DNA from: Peterkaempfera bronchialis
GTDB lineage: Bacteria > Actinomycetota > Actinomycetes > Streptomycetales > Streptomycetaceae
Direction of reading: 5' to 3'
DNA length: 64,000 nucleotides
Assembly (NCBI RefSeq): GCF_003258605.2
Contig: NZ_CP031264.1
Span: 4,216,001-4,280,000 of the forward strand
In this document: piece after piece, positions 25,990 through 34,434 of the stretch
Position numbering within the stretch: the first letter of the stretch is position 1
Layout: every line of letters starts with the position of its first letter
Translations under genes and position numbers: made by a program
Notes under the pieces: model-generated
The model's input: the letters and a program-made list of their open reading frames with translations, nothing else
Database searches by the model: none
Told to the model about the DNA's origin: nothing

Positions 25990-26237
25990 CCGACGGCCAC
26001 GACGACCAGGCAGCCGTCATAGACGACATAGACGACATAGACGACGTGGACGACGTACTGGAGGTGCTGGAGGCCGCGGGCATCGTGGTCGACGGCTTCA
26101 CCGAGGAGCAGCGGCAGGTCTTCCGCTCGCTCTCCGCCGAGGAGTTGGCGCTGCTGCTGGAGATCAAGGGACGGCTTGACGCGGTCGAGCCGGAGGTGCA
26201 GGCGCACGGCGTGGTGGCGGGCGGCGCCCTGTTCTGA
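25986..26237 (+). CDS. Acidic 83-residue peptide, possible second precursor or carrier
   Basis: This is a small protein with a strongly acidic N-terminus made of IDDIDDIDDVDD (residues 12-23, encoded by 9-bp DNA repeats), a predicted helical middle (FTEEQRQVFRSLSAEELALL, then LEIKGRLDAVEPEVQAHG) and a hydrophobic end VVAGGALF. AGGAGGAG precedes the ATG, which overlaps the stop of the diiron enzyme gene. The leader-like helix followed by a short small-residue tail ending in Phe fits a RiPP precursor whose core is the last 8-12 residues. Alternatively it could be a binding or scaffold protein. I do not recognise the family with certainty. Confidence 0.7.
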   Translation: MTDGHDDQAAVIDDIDDIDDVDDVLEVLEAAGIVVDGFTEEQRQVFRSLSAEELALLLEIKGRLDAVEPEVQAHGVVAGGALF

Positions 26238-26303
26238 ACGGCCCAGCTCCGAACGGACCTGTTCGTGAACGGCCGCCCGTCCGCCGAGAGGGAGGACTCC
26301 ACG

Positions 26304-29300
26304 ATGCACTGCTCCTCGTGCCGGACGCCGCTGGTCGCGGGCGCCCGGTTCTGCTCCGGCTGCGGGACGCCCTGCGCCCCGGCCGCTCCGGCCGACCCGG
26401 CCACCGAGGAGCGCAAGGTGGTCACCGTCGTCTTCTGCGACCTGGTGGGCTCCACCGCGATCTCCGGCCGGCTCGACCCCGAGGCACTGCGCGCCGTCAC
26501 CCTGCGCTACTTCGAGGTGATGAGACGTCAGATCGAGGCGCACGGCGGCACGGTGGAGAAGTTCATCGGCGACGCCGTGATGGCGGTCTTCGGCGTCCCG
26601 GTGATGCACGAGGACGACGCCCGGCGGGCGCTGGCCGCCGCCCTGGACATGCTCACCGCCCTGGACCGCCTCAACACGGAACTCGCCGCCGCGCCCGGCG
26701 TCCGGCTGGACGTCAGGATCGGGGTCAACACCGGTGAGGTGGTGGCCGGTTCCGATGCCTCCGCCCGGCAGGCGCTGGTCTCCGGCGAGGTGGTCAATGT
26801 CGCCGCCCGGCTGGAGCAGAACGCCGCCGCCGGGCAGATCCTGATCGGCCCGGACACCCTGCGGGCCGCCGGCGCCGCCGCCGTCGCCGAGGACGCCGGA
26901 CCGCTGCGGCTCAAGGGCAAGGCGGACCCGGTCCGCGCCCACCGGCTGCTGGCCGTCCGCAACGACGACCCGGAGCTGCTGCGCCGCTTCGACATCCCGT
27001 TCGTCGGCCGCGAGCAGGAGCTGGCGCAGCTGCACCTGGTCCTGGAGAAGACCACCGGGACGCTCGGCTGCCACCTGGCGACCCTGTACGGCGAGGCCGG
27101 CATCGGCAAGACCCGCCTGGTCCGCGAATGGCTCGACCGGCTCGACCGGACCGGTACCGCCGTGGCCCACGGCACCGGCCGCTGCCGCCCGTACGGGGAC
27201 GGCGGCACACTCAGCCCGCTCGCCGACGCACTCCGCCACCTGCTGGAGGCCGCCCCTGAGCACCCCGCCGCGCTTCAGCCGGACGCCGACCCCGGCGAAC
27301 TCGCCGACCAGGCCGAGGCGTTGGCCCTGCTCCGCAGCGGCCTGCTGCTCGACGGCACCCCCAACCCGTCGGTGGAGGACACCTGCGCGGCGGCGGCCTG
27401 CCTGCTGGGCGGCCTCGCCCGGCGGCGGCCCCTGCTGCTGGTACTGGACGACTGCCACTGGGCCGACGCCCTGCTGCTGGGCGTCCTGGACCGGCTCTGC
27501 GAGGACCTGGACCGGTCACCGGTACTGCTGGTCTGCACCGCCCGCCCCGAACTGCTGGACCGCCACCCCGGCTGGGGCAGCGGACGGCTCAAGGCGGTCT
27601 CGCTGATGCTGCCCGGCCTCTCCGCCGAGGAGTCCGCCCGGCTGGCTGCCGGGCTGGAGGAGGTCGGCGCCCACCTGGCCGACCCGGAGTCGGCCCGGGT
27701 GCTGGAACGCGCCGAGGGCAACCCGCTGCACCTGGAGCAGCTGCTGGCGATGCTGGCCGACGGCGGCCCACCGGAGGAACTGCCGCCCACCGTGCACGCC
27801 CTGCTGGGGTCGCGGATCGACGCCCTCGGCCCGGCCGAGCGCACCGTACTCGACCTCGCCGCCGTGGTGGGCCGGGAGTTCGACCTCGACCGGCTGGCGG
27901 CCCTGGCCCGCTCCGGCCCCGAGGGGCGGCCCGGCGGCTCCCTGCCGCCGGACGGCACCGAGGGAGACACCGTGCGCGCCGCCCTGCGGCGGCTCATCCG
28001 CAGGCGGCTGGTCGAACCGGCCCGCCGCGCGCCCGGCGGCGGCCCGGCCTTCCGGTTCAGCAGCGGCCTGGTCCATGAGGTCGCCTACCAGGGCATGGCC
28101 AAGCGGGTACGCGCCGAGCGGCACGAAAGGGCCGCCGCACTGCCCGGCGGCGCCACCGACGGCACGGTGGGCCTCCACCTGGAGCAGGCCCACCGCTACC
28201 GCACCGAACTCGGCCTGCTGGACGCCCGTACCGAACGGCTGCGCCGCCACGCCGCCGACCGGCTGGCCGCCGCCGGAGCCCAGGCACTCGCCCGCGCCGA
28301 CCTCCGCTGGGCCGACGACCTGCTGCGCCGGGCGGTGGCCGTCAGCCGCCCCGGCGAACCATGCTGGGCACCGGCCGCCCGCAGGCTGGCCGAGGCGGCG
28401 TTGGCCCGAGGGCGTACCGAGGAGGGCGCGGCGCTGCTGCGGCAGGTGGTCTCCGCTGCCACCGCCTCCGGCGACCCCGTCAGCGCCGCCCACGCCCGCC
28501 TCACCCTCGCCGCCACCCAACCCGCCGCCGACCCGGAGGTCGCCGACCCGACGGCTGGGCCGGACGTGGAGCCTGCTGTCGCCGGGGCGGCCGCCGCTGG
28601 GCCGGCTGCCGGGTCGGGCGTGGCTGGGCCGGTCGCCGATCCGGTCGCTGAGTTCGGGACTGCCGCTGGACCGGTGGCGGGGCCGGGCGTTGCCGGTTCG
28701 GTGGCCGAAATCGGGGTTGCCGCTGGGCTGGTCGCCGGGCCGGGGGTGGATGCCGAGGCCGGGGTGGTGGGTGGGTCGCCGACGGCCGTTGCGCGGGCTG
28801 TGCTGCCCGTCTTCCAGGCCGCCGGGGACCTGCTGGGGCTGGCCCGGGCCGAGATCCGGATCGCCCAGGACGAGCAGCGCCGGGGCCTGCACACCGAGGC
28901 CGACCGGCGGCTCACCCGGGCTCTGGACCACGCGGTACGGGCCGACGCCGAGCCCGAGCGGGCGCTCGCCCTCGGCGCGGTCGGCGTCTCGCTCTGGCTC
29001 GGACCGGAGCCCGTACCGTCCGCCGTCGCCCGCTGCCGCGCCCTGCTGGCCGAGCACGGCGCCGGCCGCCGCACCGTCGGAGTGACCCTCAACTGCCCGC
29101 TGGCCGTGCTGCTGGCCCTGGACGACCGGCCCGAGGAGGCCCGGGCCTGCCTCGCCGCCGCAGCCCGGCTCGCCCGGGAACTGGGCTACGCCGAGGCGGC
29201 CGTCTTCCTGCCGGTCTTCGCCGCCGCCGTGGAGGTCCCGGCAGGCCGCCCGGAACGGGCCGAGGAACTGCTGCTGGAGGCCGAGCGGGCGGGCCGGGAA

Positions 29301-29741
29301 CTCGGCGGCAGCCTGCCCGCCGCCGTCTCCCGGGAACTGGCCCGGCTGCTGCTGGCCCGAGGCGAGTGGCGGCGCGCGCTGTGCCGGGTCGAACCCGACG
29401 ACCGGGGCCTGCCGCTCTCCGAGGCGGCCGACCGCGACGGCCTGCTCGCCCGGATCGCCGCACTGCGCGGCGACCACGCCGAGGCGGAACGGCTGGCCGA
29501 GCGGGCCTGCGACCGGGCGGGCCGCACCGATTCGCCGGTGGCCCGGGCGGTGGCCGCGCTCGACCGGGCGCACACCCTGCTGCTGACCGGCAGCCCCGCC
29601 CGCGCCGCCGACGCCGCCGCCGAGGCGGGCCTCGGCTTCACGGAGAAGGGGCACCGGCCCGGGGCGCGGTGGGCGGCGCGGCTCTCCGCCCGCGCCGCCG
29701 CCACCGGACCGGACGCGCCGTACGGGGAGGCCGCCCGATGA
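26304..29741 (+). CDS. Nucleotidyl cyclase-STAND ATPase fusion regulator
   Basis: This 1145-residue protein begins with a zinc ribbon (C3, C6, C17, C20). A class III adenylate/guanylate cyclase domain follows (about 38-200) with metal-binding Asp residues in FCDLVGST and KFIGDAVMAVFG. A STAND ATPase module has P-loop GEAGIGKT (about 263-270) and Walker B LLLVLDDCHWAD. The C-terminus is helical and TPR-like. Around 28537-28790 it holds a Val/Ala/Gly/Pro low-complexity insert with VAGPGVAG repeats. No DNA-binding domain is seen. It presumably senses a ligand through the helical repeats and signals by conformational change or cyclic nucleotide. It sits inside the operon, and the stop overlaps the protease ATG. 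ATG 26304 follows GGGAGGA. Confidence 0.87.
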   Translation: MHCSSCRTPLVAGARFCSGCGTPCAPAAPADPATEERKVVTVVFCDLVGSTAISGRLDPEALRAVTLRYFEVMRRQIEAHGGTVEKFIGDAVMAVFGVPVMHEDDARRALAAALDMLTALDRLNTELAAAPGVRLDVRIGVNTGEVVAGSDASARQALVSGEVVNVAARLEQNAAAGQILIGPDTLRAAGAAAVAEDAGPLRLKGKADPVRAHRLLAVRNDDPELLRRFDIPFVGREQELAQLHLVLEKTTGTLGCHLATLYGEAGIGKTRLVREWLDRLDRTGTAVAHGTGRCRPYGDGGTLSPLADALRHLLEAAPEHPAALQPDADPGELADQAEALALLRSGLLLDGTPNPSVEDTCAAAACLLGGLARRRPLLLVLDDCHWADALLLGVLDRLCEDLDRSPVLLVCTARPELLDRHPGWGSGRLKAVSLMLPGLSAEESARLAAGLEEVGAHLADPESARVLERAEGNPLHLEQLLAMLADGGPPEELPPTVHALLGSRIDALGPAERTVLDLAAVVGREFDLDRLAALARSGPEGRPGGSLPPDGTEGDTVRAALRRLIRRRLVEPARRAPGGGPAFRFSSGLVHEVAYQGMAKRVRAERHERAAALPGGATDGTVGLHLEQAHRYRTELGLLDARTERLRRHAADRLAAAGAQALARADLRWADDLLRRAVAVSRPGEPCWAPAARRLAEAALARGRTEEGAALLRQVVSAATASGDPVSAAHARLTLAATQPAADPEVADPTAGPDVEPAVAGAAAAGPAAGSGVAGPVADPVAEFGTAAGPVAGPGVAGSVAEIGVAAGLVAGPGVDAEAGVVGGSPTAVARAVLPVFQAAGDLLGLARAEIRIAQDEQRRGLHTEADRRLTRALDHAVRADAEPERALALGAVGVSLWLGPEPVPSAVARCRALLAEHGAGRRTVGVTLNCPLAVLLALDDRPEEARACLAAAARLARELGYAEAAVFLPVFAAAVEVPAGRPERAEELLLEAERAGRELGGSLPAAVSRELARLLLARGEWRRALCRVEPDDRGLPLSEAADRDGLLARIAALRGDHAEAERLAERACDRAGRTDSPVARAVAALDRAHTLLLTGSPARAADAAAEAGLGFTEKGHRPGARWAARLSARAAATGPDAPYGEAAR

Positions 29742-30577
29742 CCACCCAGCCCGCTCCCCGCCCCCCGCTCACCTGGAGCCTGCGCGGCCGGGGCCCGCAG
29801 GACATCCCCGTGGACGCCGACGGCGAGCGGATCACCGCCGGCTGGTCCTGGGGCGGCTCCACCGGCCATGGCGTACGGGTCTGCGTGGTGGACAGCGGGG
29901 TGGAACGCGACCACCCGCTGGTCGGCCCGGTGCAGGGCTCCTACGCCGTGGTGCAGGGCGACGACGGGCTCACCGTCGAGGAGACCTCCACCGGGGACAC
30001 CTGCGGACACGGCACCGCCTGCGCGGGCATCATCCGCCGCACCGCGCCCGACTGCGAGCTGTACAGCGTCCGGGTCCTCGGCGAGCGGTTCGCCGGCACC
30101 GGCGACGCCCTGCTCACCGGGCTCCGCTGGGCCGTCCGGCAGCGCTTCGACGTGGTGAACATGAGCCTGTCCACCACCCGCCCGCACTTCGCCGAGGCGC
30201 TGCGGGTGCTCGCCGACGACGCCTACTTCGGCCGCACCGCGATCGTGGCCTCCGCGCACAACACCCAGGTGGAGAGCTACCCCTGGCGGTTCTCCTCGGT
30301 GATCTCGGTCGGCAGCCACCAGGAGGACGACCCCGACCTGTACCTGTACAACCCCCGGCCACCGGTGGAGTTCTTCGCCCCCGGCCAGAACGTCACCGTG
30401 CCCTGGCTGGGCGGCGCGACCATCCGCACCACCGGCAACAGCTTCGCCACCCCGTATGTCGCCGGGCTCTGCGCCCGCATCCTGGCCAAGCACCCGGCGA
30501 TGACGACCTTCCAGCTGAAGAACGCGCTCTACCTATCCGCGGCCAATGTCCGGACCGGCAGCAGAGGTGCCCAATGA
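29738..30577 (+). CDS. Cytoplasmic subtilisin-like (S8) protease, likely leader peptidase
   Basis: This 279-residue serine protease has the full catalytic set: D52 in VVDSGVERDHP, H91 in CGHGTACAG, oxyanion N175 in SAHNTQ, and S235 in GNSFATPYVAG. It has neither signal peptide nor propeptide, so it should act inside the cell and be active as made. In RiPP clusters such S8 enzymes remove leaders (as LanP does). It overlaps the upstream cyclase gene (ATGA) and the downstream GAF gene by 4 bp. Its natural substrates would be the two small peptides of this cluster; that is inference. Confidence 0.9.
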   Translation: MTTQPAPRPPLTWSLRGRGPQDIPVDADGERITAGWSWGGSTGHGVRVCVVDSGVERDHPLVGPVQGSYAVVQGDDGLTVEETSTGDTCGHGTACAGIIRRTAPDCELYSVRVLGERFAGTGDALLTGLRWAVRQRFDVVNMSLSTTRPHFAEALRVLADDAYFGRTAIVASAHNTQVESYPWRFSSVISVGSHQEDDPDLYLYNPRPPVEFFAPGQNVTVPWLGGATIRTTGNSFATPYVAGLCARILAKHPAMTTFQLKNALYLSAANVRTGSRGAQ

Positions 30578-31143
30578 CCGAGAGCAGAGACCCCGTCGCG
30601 CGGGAACTCCTCCAGTCGATCGTCGGGGTGGCACAGGCCATCTTCGGCGCTCAGGCCAGCTCCATCTTCCTGCTCGACGAGCGGGCCGACGAGCTGGTCT
30701 TCGAGGCCGTCTCCGGCCGGGGCGAGGAGTTCCTGGTCGGCATGCGCTTCCCGGCCGACCGGGGGATCGCCGGCTGGGTGGCGACCTCCGGCGAGCCGAT
30801 GGTGGTGGACGACCTCGCGCACGACCCGTCCTTCGCCCGCGACCTCGCCGAGTCCACCCGCTATGTCCCCGACGCGCTGATGGCCGCGCCGCTCATCCAC
30901 GGCACCCGCATCCTCGGGGTGCTGGAGGTGCTGGACCCGGTGCAGCAGTCCCGGTCCAGCCTGGGCGAACTCGACCTGCTGGCGCTCTTCGCCCGGCAGG
31001 CCGCCGCCGCGCTCCGCATCGTGCTGGAACGCCGCGCCGCCGACCTGCCGCCCGTCGACCGGCCGGACCTGGACGCCGGGCAGCGGGCCACCGGGCTGCG
31101 GCTGGTCGAGGAGCTGAAGGAGCTGCTGCGCCATGCCGGCTGA
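30574..31143 (+). CDS. GAF-domain sensory protein
   Basis: This 189-residue protein consists of one GAF domain (about residues 8-155). Hallmarks include SSIFLLDERADELVFEA, the central GIAGWVATSGEPMVV, and a C-terminal strand GVLEVL. GAF domains bind cyclic nucleotides, haem, flavin or other small ligands. No output domain is attached; about 35 C-terminal residues form an amphipathic helix that could contact a partner. The gene is coupled to the protease gene and overlaps the P450 start by 11 bp. With a cyclase in the same operon, cyclic nucleotide binding is an attractive but untested idea. Confidence 0.85.
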   Translation: MTESRDPVARELLQSIVGVAQAIFGAQASSIFLLDERADELVFEAVSGRGEEFLVGMRFPADRGIAGWVATSGEPMVVDDLAHDPSFARDLAESTRYVPDALMAAPLIHGTRILGVLEVLDPVQQSRSSLGELDLLALFARQAAAALRIVLERRAADLPPVDRPDLDAGQRATGLRLVEELKELLRHAG

Positions 31144-32347
31144 CGACCGCCGCCCCGCCCCCTCACCGCTCGGCCGGGCGTTCGTCCAGCACCCCCACCC
31201 GGTCCTCGCCGAGCTGCGGGAGGGCTGCCCGGTGGCCAGGGTGGACGACCCCCGGGGTCGGCCGGTCTGGGTCGTCACCCGCGCCGAGGACGTCCGGGCC
31301 GGGCTGCTCGACCCCCGGCTGTCGCTCCAGCACCCGCCGCCCGCGCCCGGCGCCCGCCCGTACCGCGCGCTGGAGCTGAGCCTGGTCGACTACGACCCGC
31401 CGCACCACACCCGCATCCGCAGACTGGCCGCACCCGCCTTCGCCCCGCAGCGGGTGGAGCGCTACCGGCAGGCCGCCGAGACCACCGCCGCCGCGCTGCT
31501 GGCGCCGCTGCCCGCCGACCGGCCCGCCGACCTGATGAGCGCCTTCGCCCGCCCCTTCTCCTTCCGCGTCCTCTGCGAGGCGTTCGCGACCCCCGAGGCG
31601 GCCCGCGCCGACCTCCTCGGCTGGATGACCGCCCTCTTCGACCGCCGAGGCCGCACCCCCGCCGACATCCAGGCCGCCACCGACGGCATCGAACGGCACG
31701 TCAGGGATGAGATCGCGGCCCGCCGCCGCGCCCCCGGCAGCGACCTGCTCTCCGCCATCGCCACCGCCTGGCAGCCGGACGGCGACGTCACCGAGGACGA
31801 ACTGGTCTCGCTCTGCGCCATGGTGCTGCTCGCCGGATTCGACTCCACCGCGCAGATGATCGGCCTCTGCGTACGGGCCCTGCTCACCCACCCTGACCTG
31901 TACGCCCGGCTCCGCGCCGACCCCGCTCTGGTCCCCGCCGCCGTGGACGAGCTGCTGCGCTGGGACACCCCCGCGCCGTTCAGCACCCGCCGCCGGGCCC
32001 TGGCCGACATCACCCTCGGCGACACCGTCATCCCGGCCGGCAGCGGCGTACTGCTCGCCATGGCCGCCGCCAACCGCGACCCCCGCCACCACCCCGACCC
32101 GGACACCCTGGACCTCGACCGGCCGGGCGCCGCCCGCCACCTGGCCTTCGGACTCGGGCCGCACTACTGCCTCGGCTCCGCCCTGGCCCGGCTGGAACTC
32201 TGCACCGCCCTCACCGCGCTGCTGCGCCACCGCCCCGCCGCCCGGCTCGCCGTCCCCGCCGCAGAGCTCTCCTGGCGCGGCGGCTGCCAGCACCGCGTGC
32301 TGGCCGCACTGCCCGTCCTGCTCGGTACAGGGGTGGATCCCCGGTGA
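31133..32347 (+). CDS. Cytochrome P450 of the RiPP-like cluster
   Basis: This 404-residue bacterial class I P450 has the I-helix LLAGFDSTA (residues 232-240; T239 in the oxygen-activation position), ExxR as E273-L-L-R276, and the haem loop AFGLGPHYCLGSA with axial C346. It needs ferredoxin and a reductase, which are not encoded here. P450s in peptide clusters hydroxylate residues or cross-link aromatic side chains (biarylitides, cittilins), and the Trp or His of the precursor core are conceivable targets. The start overlaps the GAF gene and the stop overlaps the next GTG. Confidence 0.9.
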   Translation: MPADDRRPAPSPLGRAFVQHPHPVLAELREGCPVARVDDPRGRPVWVVTRAEDVRAGLLDPRLSLQHPPPAPGARPYRALELSLVDYDPPHHTRIRRLAAPAFAPQRVERYRQAAETTAAALLAPLPADRPADLMSAFARPFSFRVLCEAFATPEAARADLLGWMTALFDRRGRTPADIQAATDGIERHVRDEIAARRRAPGSDLLSAIATAWQPDGDVTEDELVSLCAMVLLAGFDSTAQMIGLCVRALLTHPDLYARLRADPALVPAAVDELLRWDTPAPFSTRRRALADITLGDTVIPAGSGVLLAMAAANRDPRHHPDPDTLDLDRPGAARHLAFGLGPHYCLGSALARLELCTALTALLRHRPAARLAVPAAELSWRGGCQHRVLAALPVLLGTGVDPR

Positions 32348-33534
32348 ACGTGCTGCTCTGCCCGCTGAGCGACCCCGGATTCCGCTACCCCGCCCTCGCC
32401 GTCGGCCTGGAACTGCGGCGGCGCGGCCACACCGTACGGGTGCTCGCCCCCGGCGGCGCCGCCGGACCCCTGCCGCCCGGCCTGGACCCGGCCGCGACCG
32501 CCGGACCCGAGGACGCGACGGCCTTCCGGGTCGGCAACTGGTTCCGGTACGGCGCCGCCCAGTACCGCGCCGTACGCGAAGCCGCCCGGCGGACCCGCGC
32601 CGACGCCCTGGTCACCTCCGTGCTCTGCCACGGCGCCCTGCTGGCCGCCGAGACCCTGGACCTGCCGGTCGCCGTCCTCGGCCTGGCCGCCCACCTCTGG
32701 CCGTACGCGGCCGGCGGCCAGGGCGAGCCCGAACGGCCCGCGCTCCGCGCCTGGCGGCTGCACGAGACCCTCGGCCACTACGCCCGCGCCCGGGAGGACG
32801 CCGGACTCCCGCCCCGCCGCGACCGCGCCCCGGAACGCCCGCTGACCGGCGACGCCCTGCTGCTGCGCGGCCACCCGGCGTTCGAGTACCCCGGCGCGGA
32901 GCTGCCGGAACGCATCCACCGGGTCGGCCCCTGCTGGTGGGAACCGGCCCCCGACCCCGCCGACCTCGCCACCCTCGCGGACCTCGACGCCCGCATCGCC
33001 CGGTGCGGCAAACCCCTGGTCTATGTCCACCATGGGCGCAGCTTCGGCGGCAGCAGCCTCTGGCCCTGGCTGAACGCGGCCTTCACCGGCGGCCCGTACC
33101 AGGCCGTCGTCGAGACCGGCCGCTCCGGCCCGGCCCGACCCGCCCCCGGCGCCGACCTGCTGCCGGTACGCCACCCCTGGATGACCCCCCTGATCACCCG
33201 GGCCACCGCCGTCGTCGCCAGCGGTACCACCGCCCCCGTCCTGGCCGCCCTGCTCACCGCGCGCCCGCTGCTGCTCCACCCCGCCGGCGGCGAACAGCCC
33301 CTGCTCACCGAGGCCTGCCTACGGGCCGGAGTCGCCCACCGCGCCCCGGCCGACCCCGCCGCGGCCCCGACCGCCCTGGACGCGGCCCGCACCGACCCCG
33401 CCCTACGCGCCCGCACCACCGCCGTCGGCGACTGGCTCCGCCGCTCCCCCGGCCCACCCGCCGCCGCCACCCTGATCGAATCCCTCTCCCACCCGACCCC
33501 CGCCGTCAGCCCCGCCGGCACCCTCACCGGGTGA
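32344..33534 (+). CDS. UGT/MGT-like glycosyltransferase (GT-B fold)
   Basis: This 396-residue protein has the two-domain GT-B layout. The N-terminal Rossmann half starts VNVLLCPLSDPGFRYPALAV with the charged helix LELRRRGHTVRVLAP. The C-terminal donor domain contains AVVASGTTAPVLAALLTARP and LLHPAGGEQPLLTEACL, equivalent to the MGT/PSPG donor motif but with the usual HGG replaced by a serine-glycine stretch. It would attach a sugar to the cluster product; the loss of the HGG histidine makes donor choice uncertain. GTG start overlaps the P450 stop. This is the last gene of the operon and is followed by a convergent gene after 55 bp. Confidence 0.8.
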   Translation: MNVLLCPLSDPGFRYPALAVGLELRRRGHTVRVLAPGGAAGPLPPGLDPAATAGPEDATAFRVGNWFRYGAAQYRAVREAARRTRADALVTSVLCHGALLAAETLDLPVAVLGLAAHLWPYAAGGQGEPERPALRAWRLHETLGHYARAREDAGLPPRRDRAPERPLTGDALLLRGHPAFEYPGAELPERIHRVGPCWWEPAPDPADLATLADLDARIARCGKPLVYVHHGRSFGGSSLWPWLNAAFTGGPYQAVVETGRSGPARPAPGADLLPVRHPWMTPLITRATAVVASGTTAPVLAALLTARPLLLHPAGGEQPLLTEACLRAGVAHRAPADPAAAPTALDAARTDPALRARTTAVGDWLRRSPGPPAAATLIESLSHPTPAVSPAGTLTG

Positions 33535-33589
33535 CCCACCGTCAGCCCAGGCCGGTCACCGCCCCCCGGCCGTGCCGTGCCTGCCGGGC

Positions 33590-34231
33590 TCAGCTGCCGT
33601 CGCGCAGGTCCTTCGGCGCCTCCCGCTGGAAGGCGATCCGGTCGAAGACCGCCGTACAGCCCTCGCCCAGCGGCGACTGCGCCATAAAGCCGATCTTCAC
33701 CCGGTTCGCCGCCTCCGGGCCCAGCGTGAAGTAGCGGAGCAACTGCCACCAGCGGCCGTCGGCGGAGGCGTGGAAGGCGAAGGCGGCGCCGCTGCGGGTG
33801 ATCCGCAGCCAGAGCCGGTCACCCATCACCTCATGGGCGTTGGCGTCGTCGGAGGTGCCCCGGGTCACCACCGTCACCGCGGTCGGCCGGTGCTGCGGCG
33901 AGTACTCGAAGCAGAGCTTCGCCCAGACCCGCTCGCCCGCGTGCAGCAGCAGCACCCCGGCGTCATAGGTGCTGCGGAACCCCACGGCCACCCGCGCGGC
34001 AAGCGTGAAGTCGCCCTCCGGCGGACTCCCCACCAGCCGCCCCGCGTCGGGAAGTTGCTCGCCCTCCCGGCTCATCGGGTCGATGAACAGGTCCGTACTC
34101 GGGGCGGACGTCATCGTCAGCGTCCCGCCGTCGATGGCCCAGGAGCCGCCGAGCGGCCCCTCCTCGGCGAGTGCGATCAGCAGACCCTGGATGATGTACC
34201 CCTCCGCTTCGGGTTCCACAGGTCCGGCCAC
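33590..34231 (-). CDS. DUF1349 (concanavalin A-like) protein
   Basis: The 213-residue beta-sandwich protein matches the DUF1349 family: DAGVLLLHAGERVWAKLCFE, LWLRITRSGAAFAFHASADG, and KIGFMAQSPLGEGCTAVFD. Family members are often annotated from a yeast enolase-regulation study, but the fold suggests carbohydrate or ligand binding. There is no signal peptide. GTG 34231 follows AGGGGGA; the frame is open further upstream without homology. It converges on the glycosyltransferase gene and is divergent from the toxin fusion gene. No role in the RiPP-like cluster is evident. Confidence 0.8.
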   Translation of the reverse strand: MAGPVEPEAEGYIIQGLLIALAEEGPLGGSWAIDGGTLTMTSAPSTDLFIDPMSREGEQLPDAGRLVGSPPEGDFTLAARVAVGFRSTYDAGVLLLHAGERVWAKLCFEYSPQHRPTAVTVVTRGTSDDANAHEVMGDRLWLRITRSGAAFAFHASADGRWWQLLRYFTLGPEAANRVKIGFMAQSPLGEGCTAVFDRIAFQREAPKDLRDGS

Positions 34232-34387
34232 AGTGGCGTCCCCCTCGTCTTGTCGCCGCACCGTTTGCGCTGCCGGTGCGGGCGCTGCCGTCCATCCTGC
34301 TGGGCGGCGGCGCAGCGCGCCAGAGGAGTCGGGGGACCGCCCCCAGAGGGCCGCCACCGGGGATGGGGAGCGGCACCCCCCACCCCC

Positions 34388-34393
34388 TAGGCT
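34388..34393 (+). promoter_or_regulatory. TAGGCT -10 element for the toxin-immunity operon
   Basis: TAGGCT 41 bases before the ATG at 34435 is the common Streptomyces housekeeping -10; transcription would start near 34400. Confidence 0.55.
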
Positions 34394-34434
34394 GGGGACG
34401 GAGCAGTAGGAGCCGAGCCAGTGGGGGCATCGCG

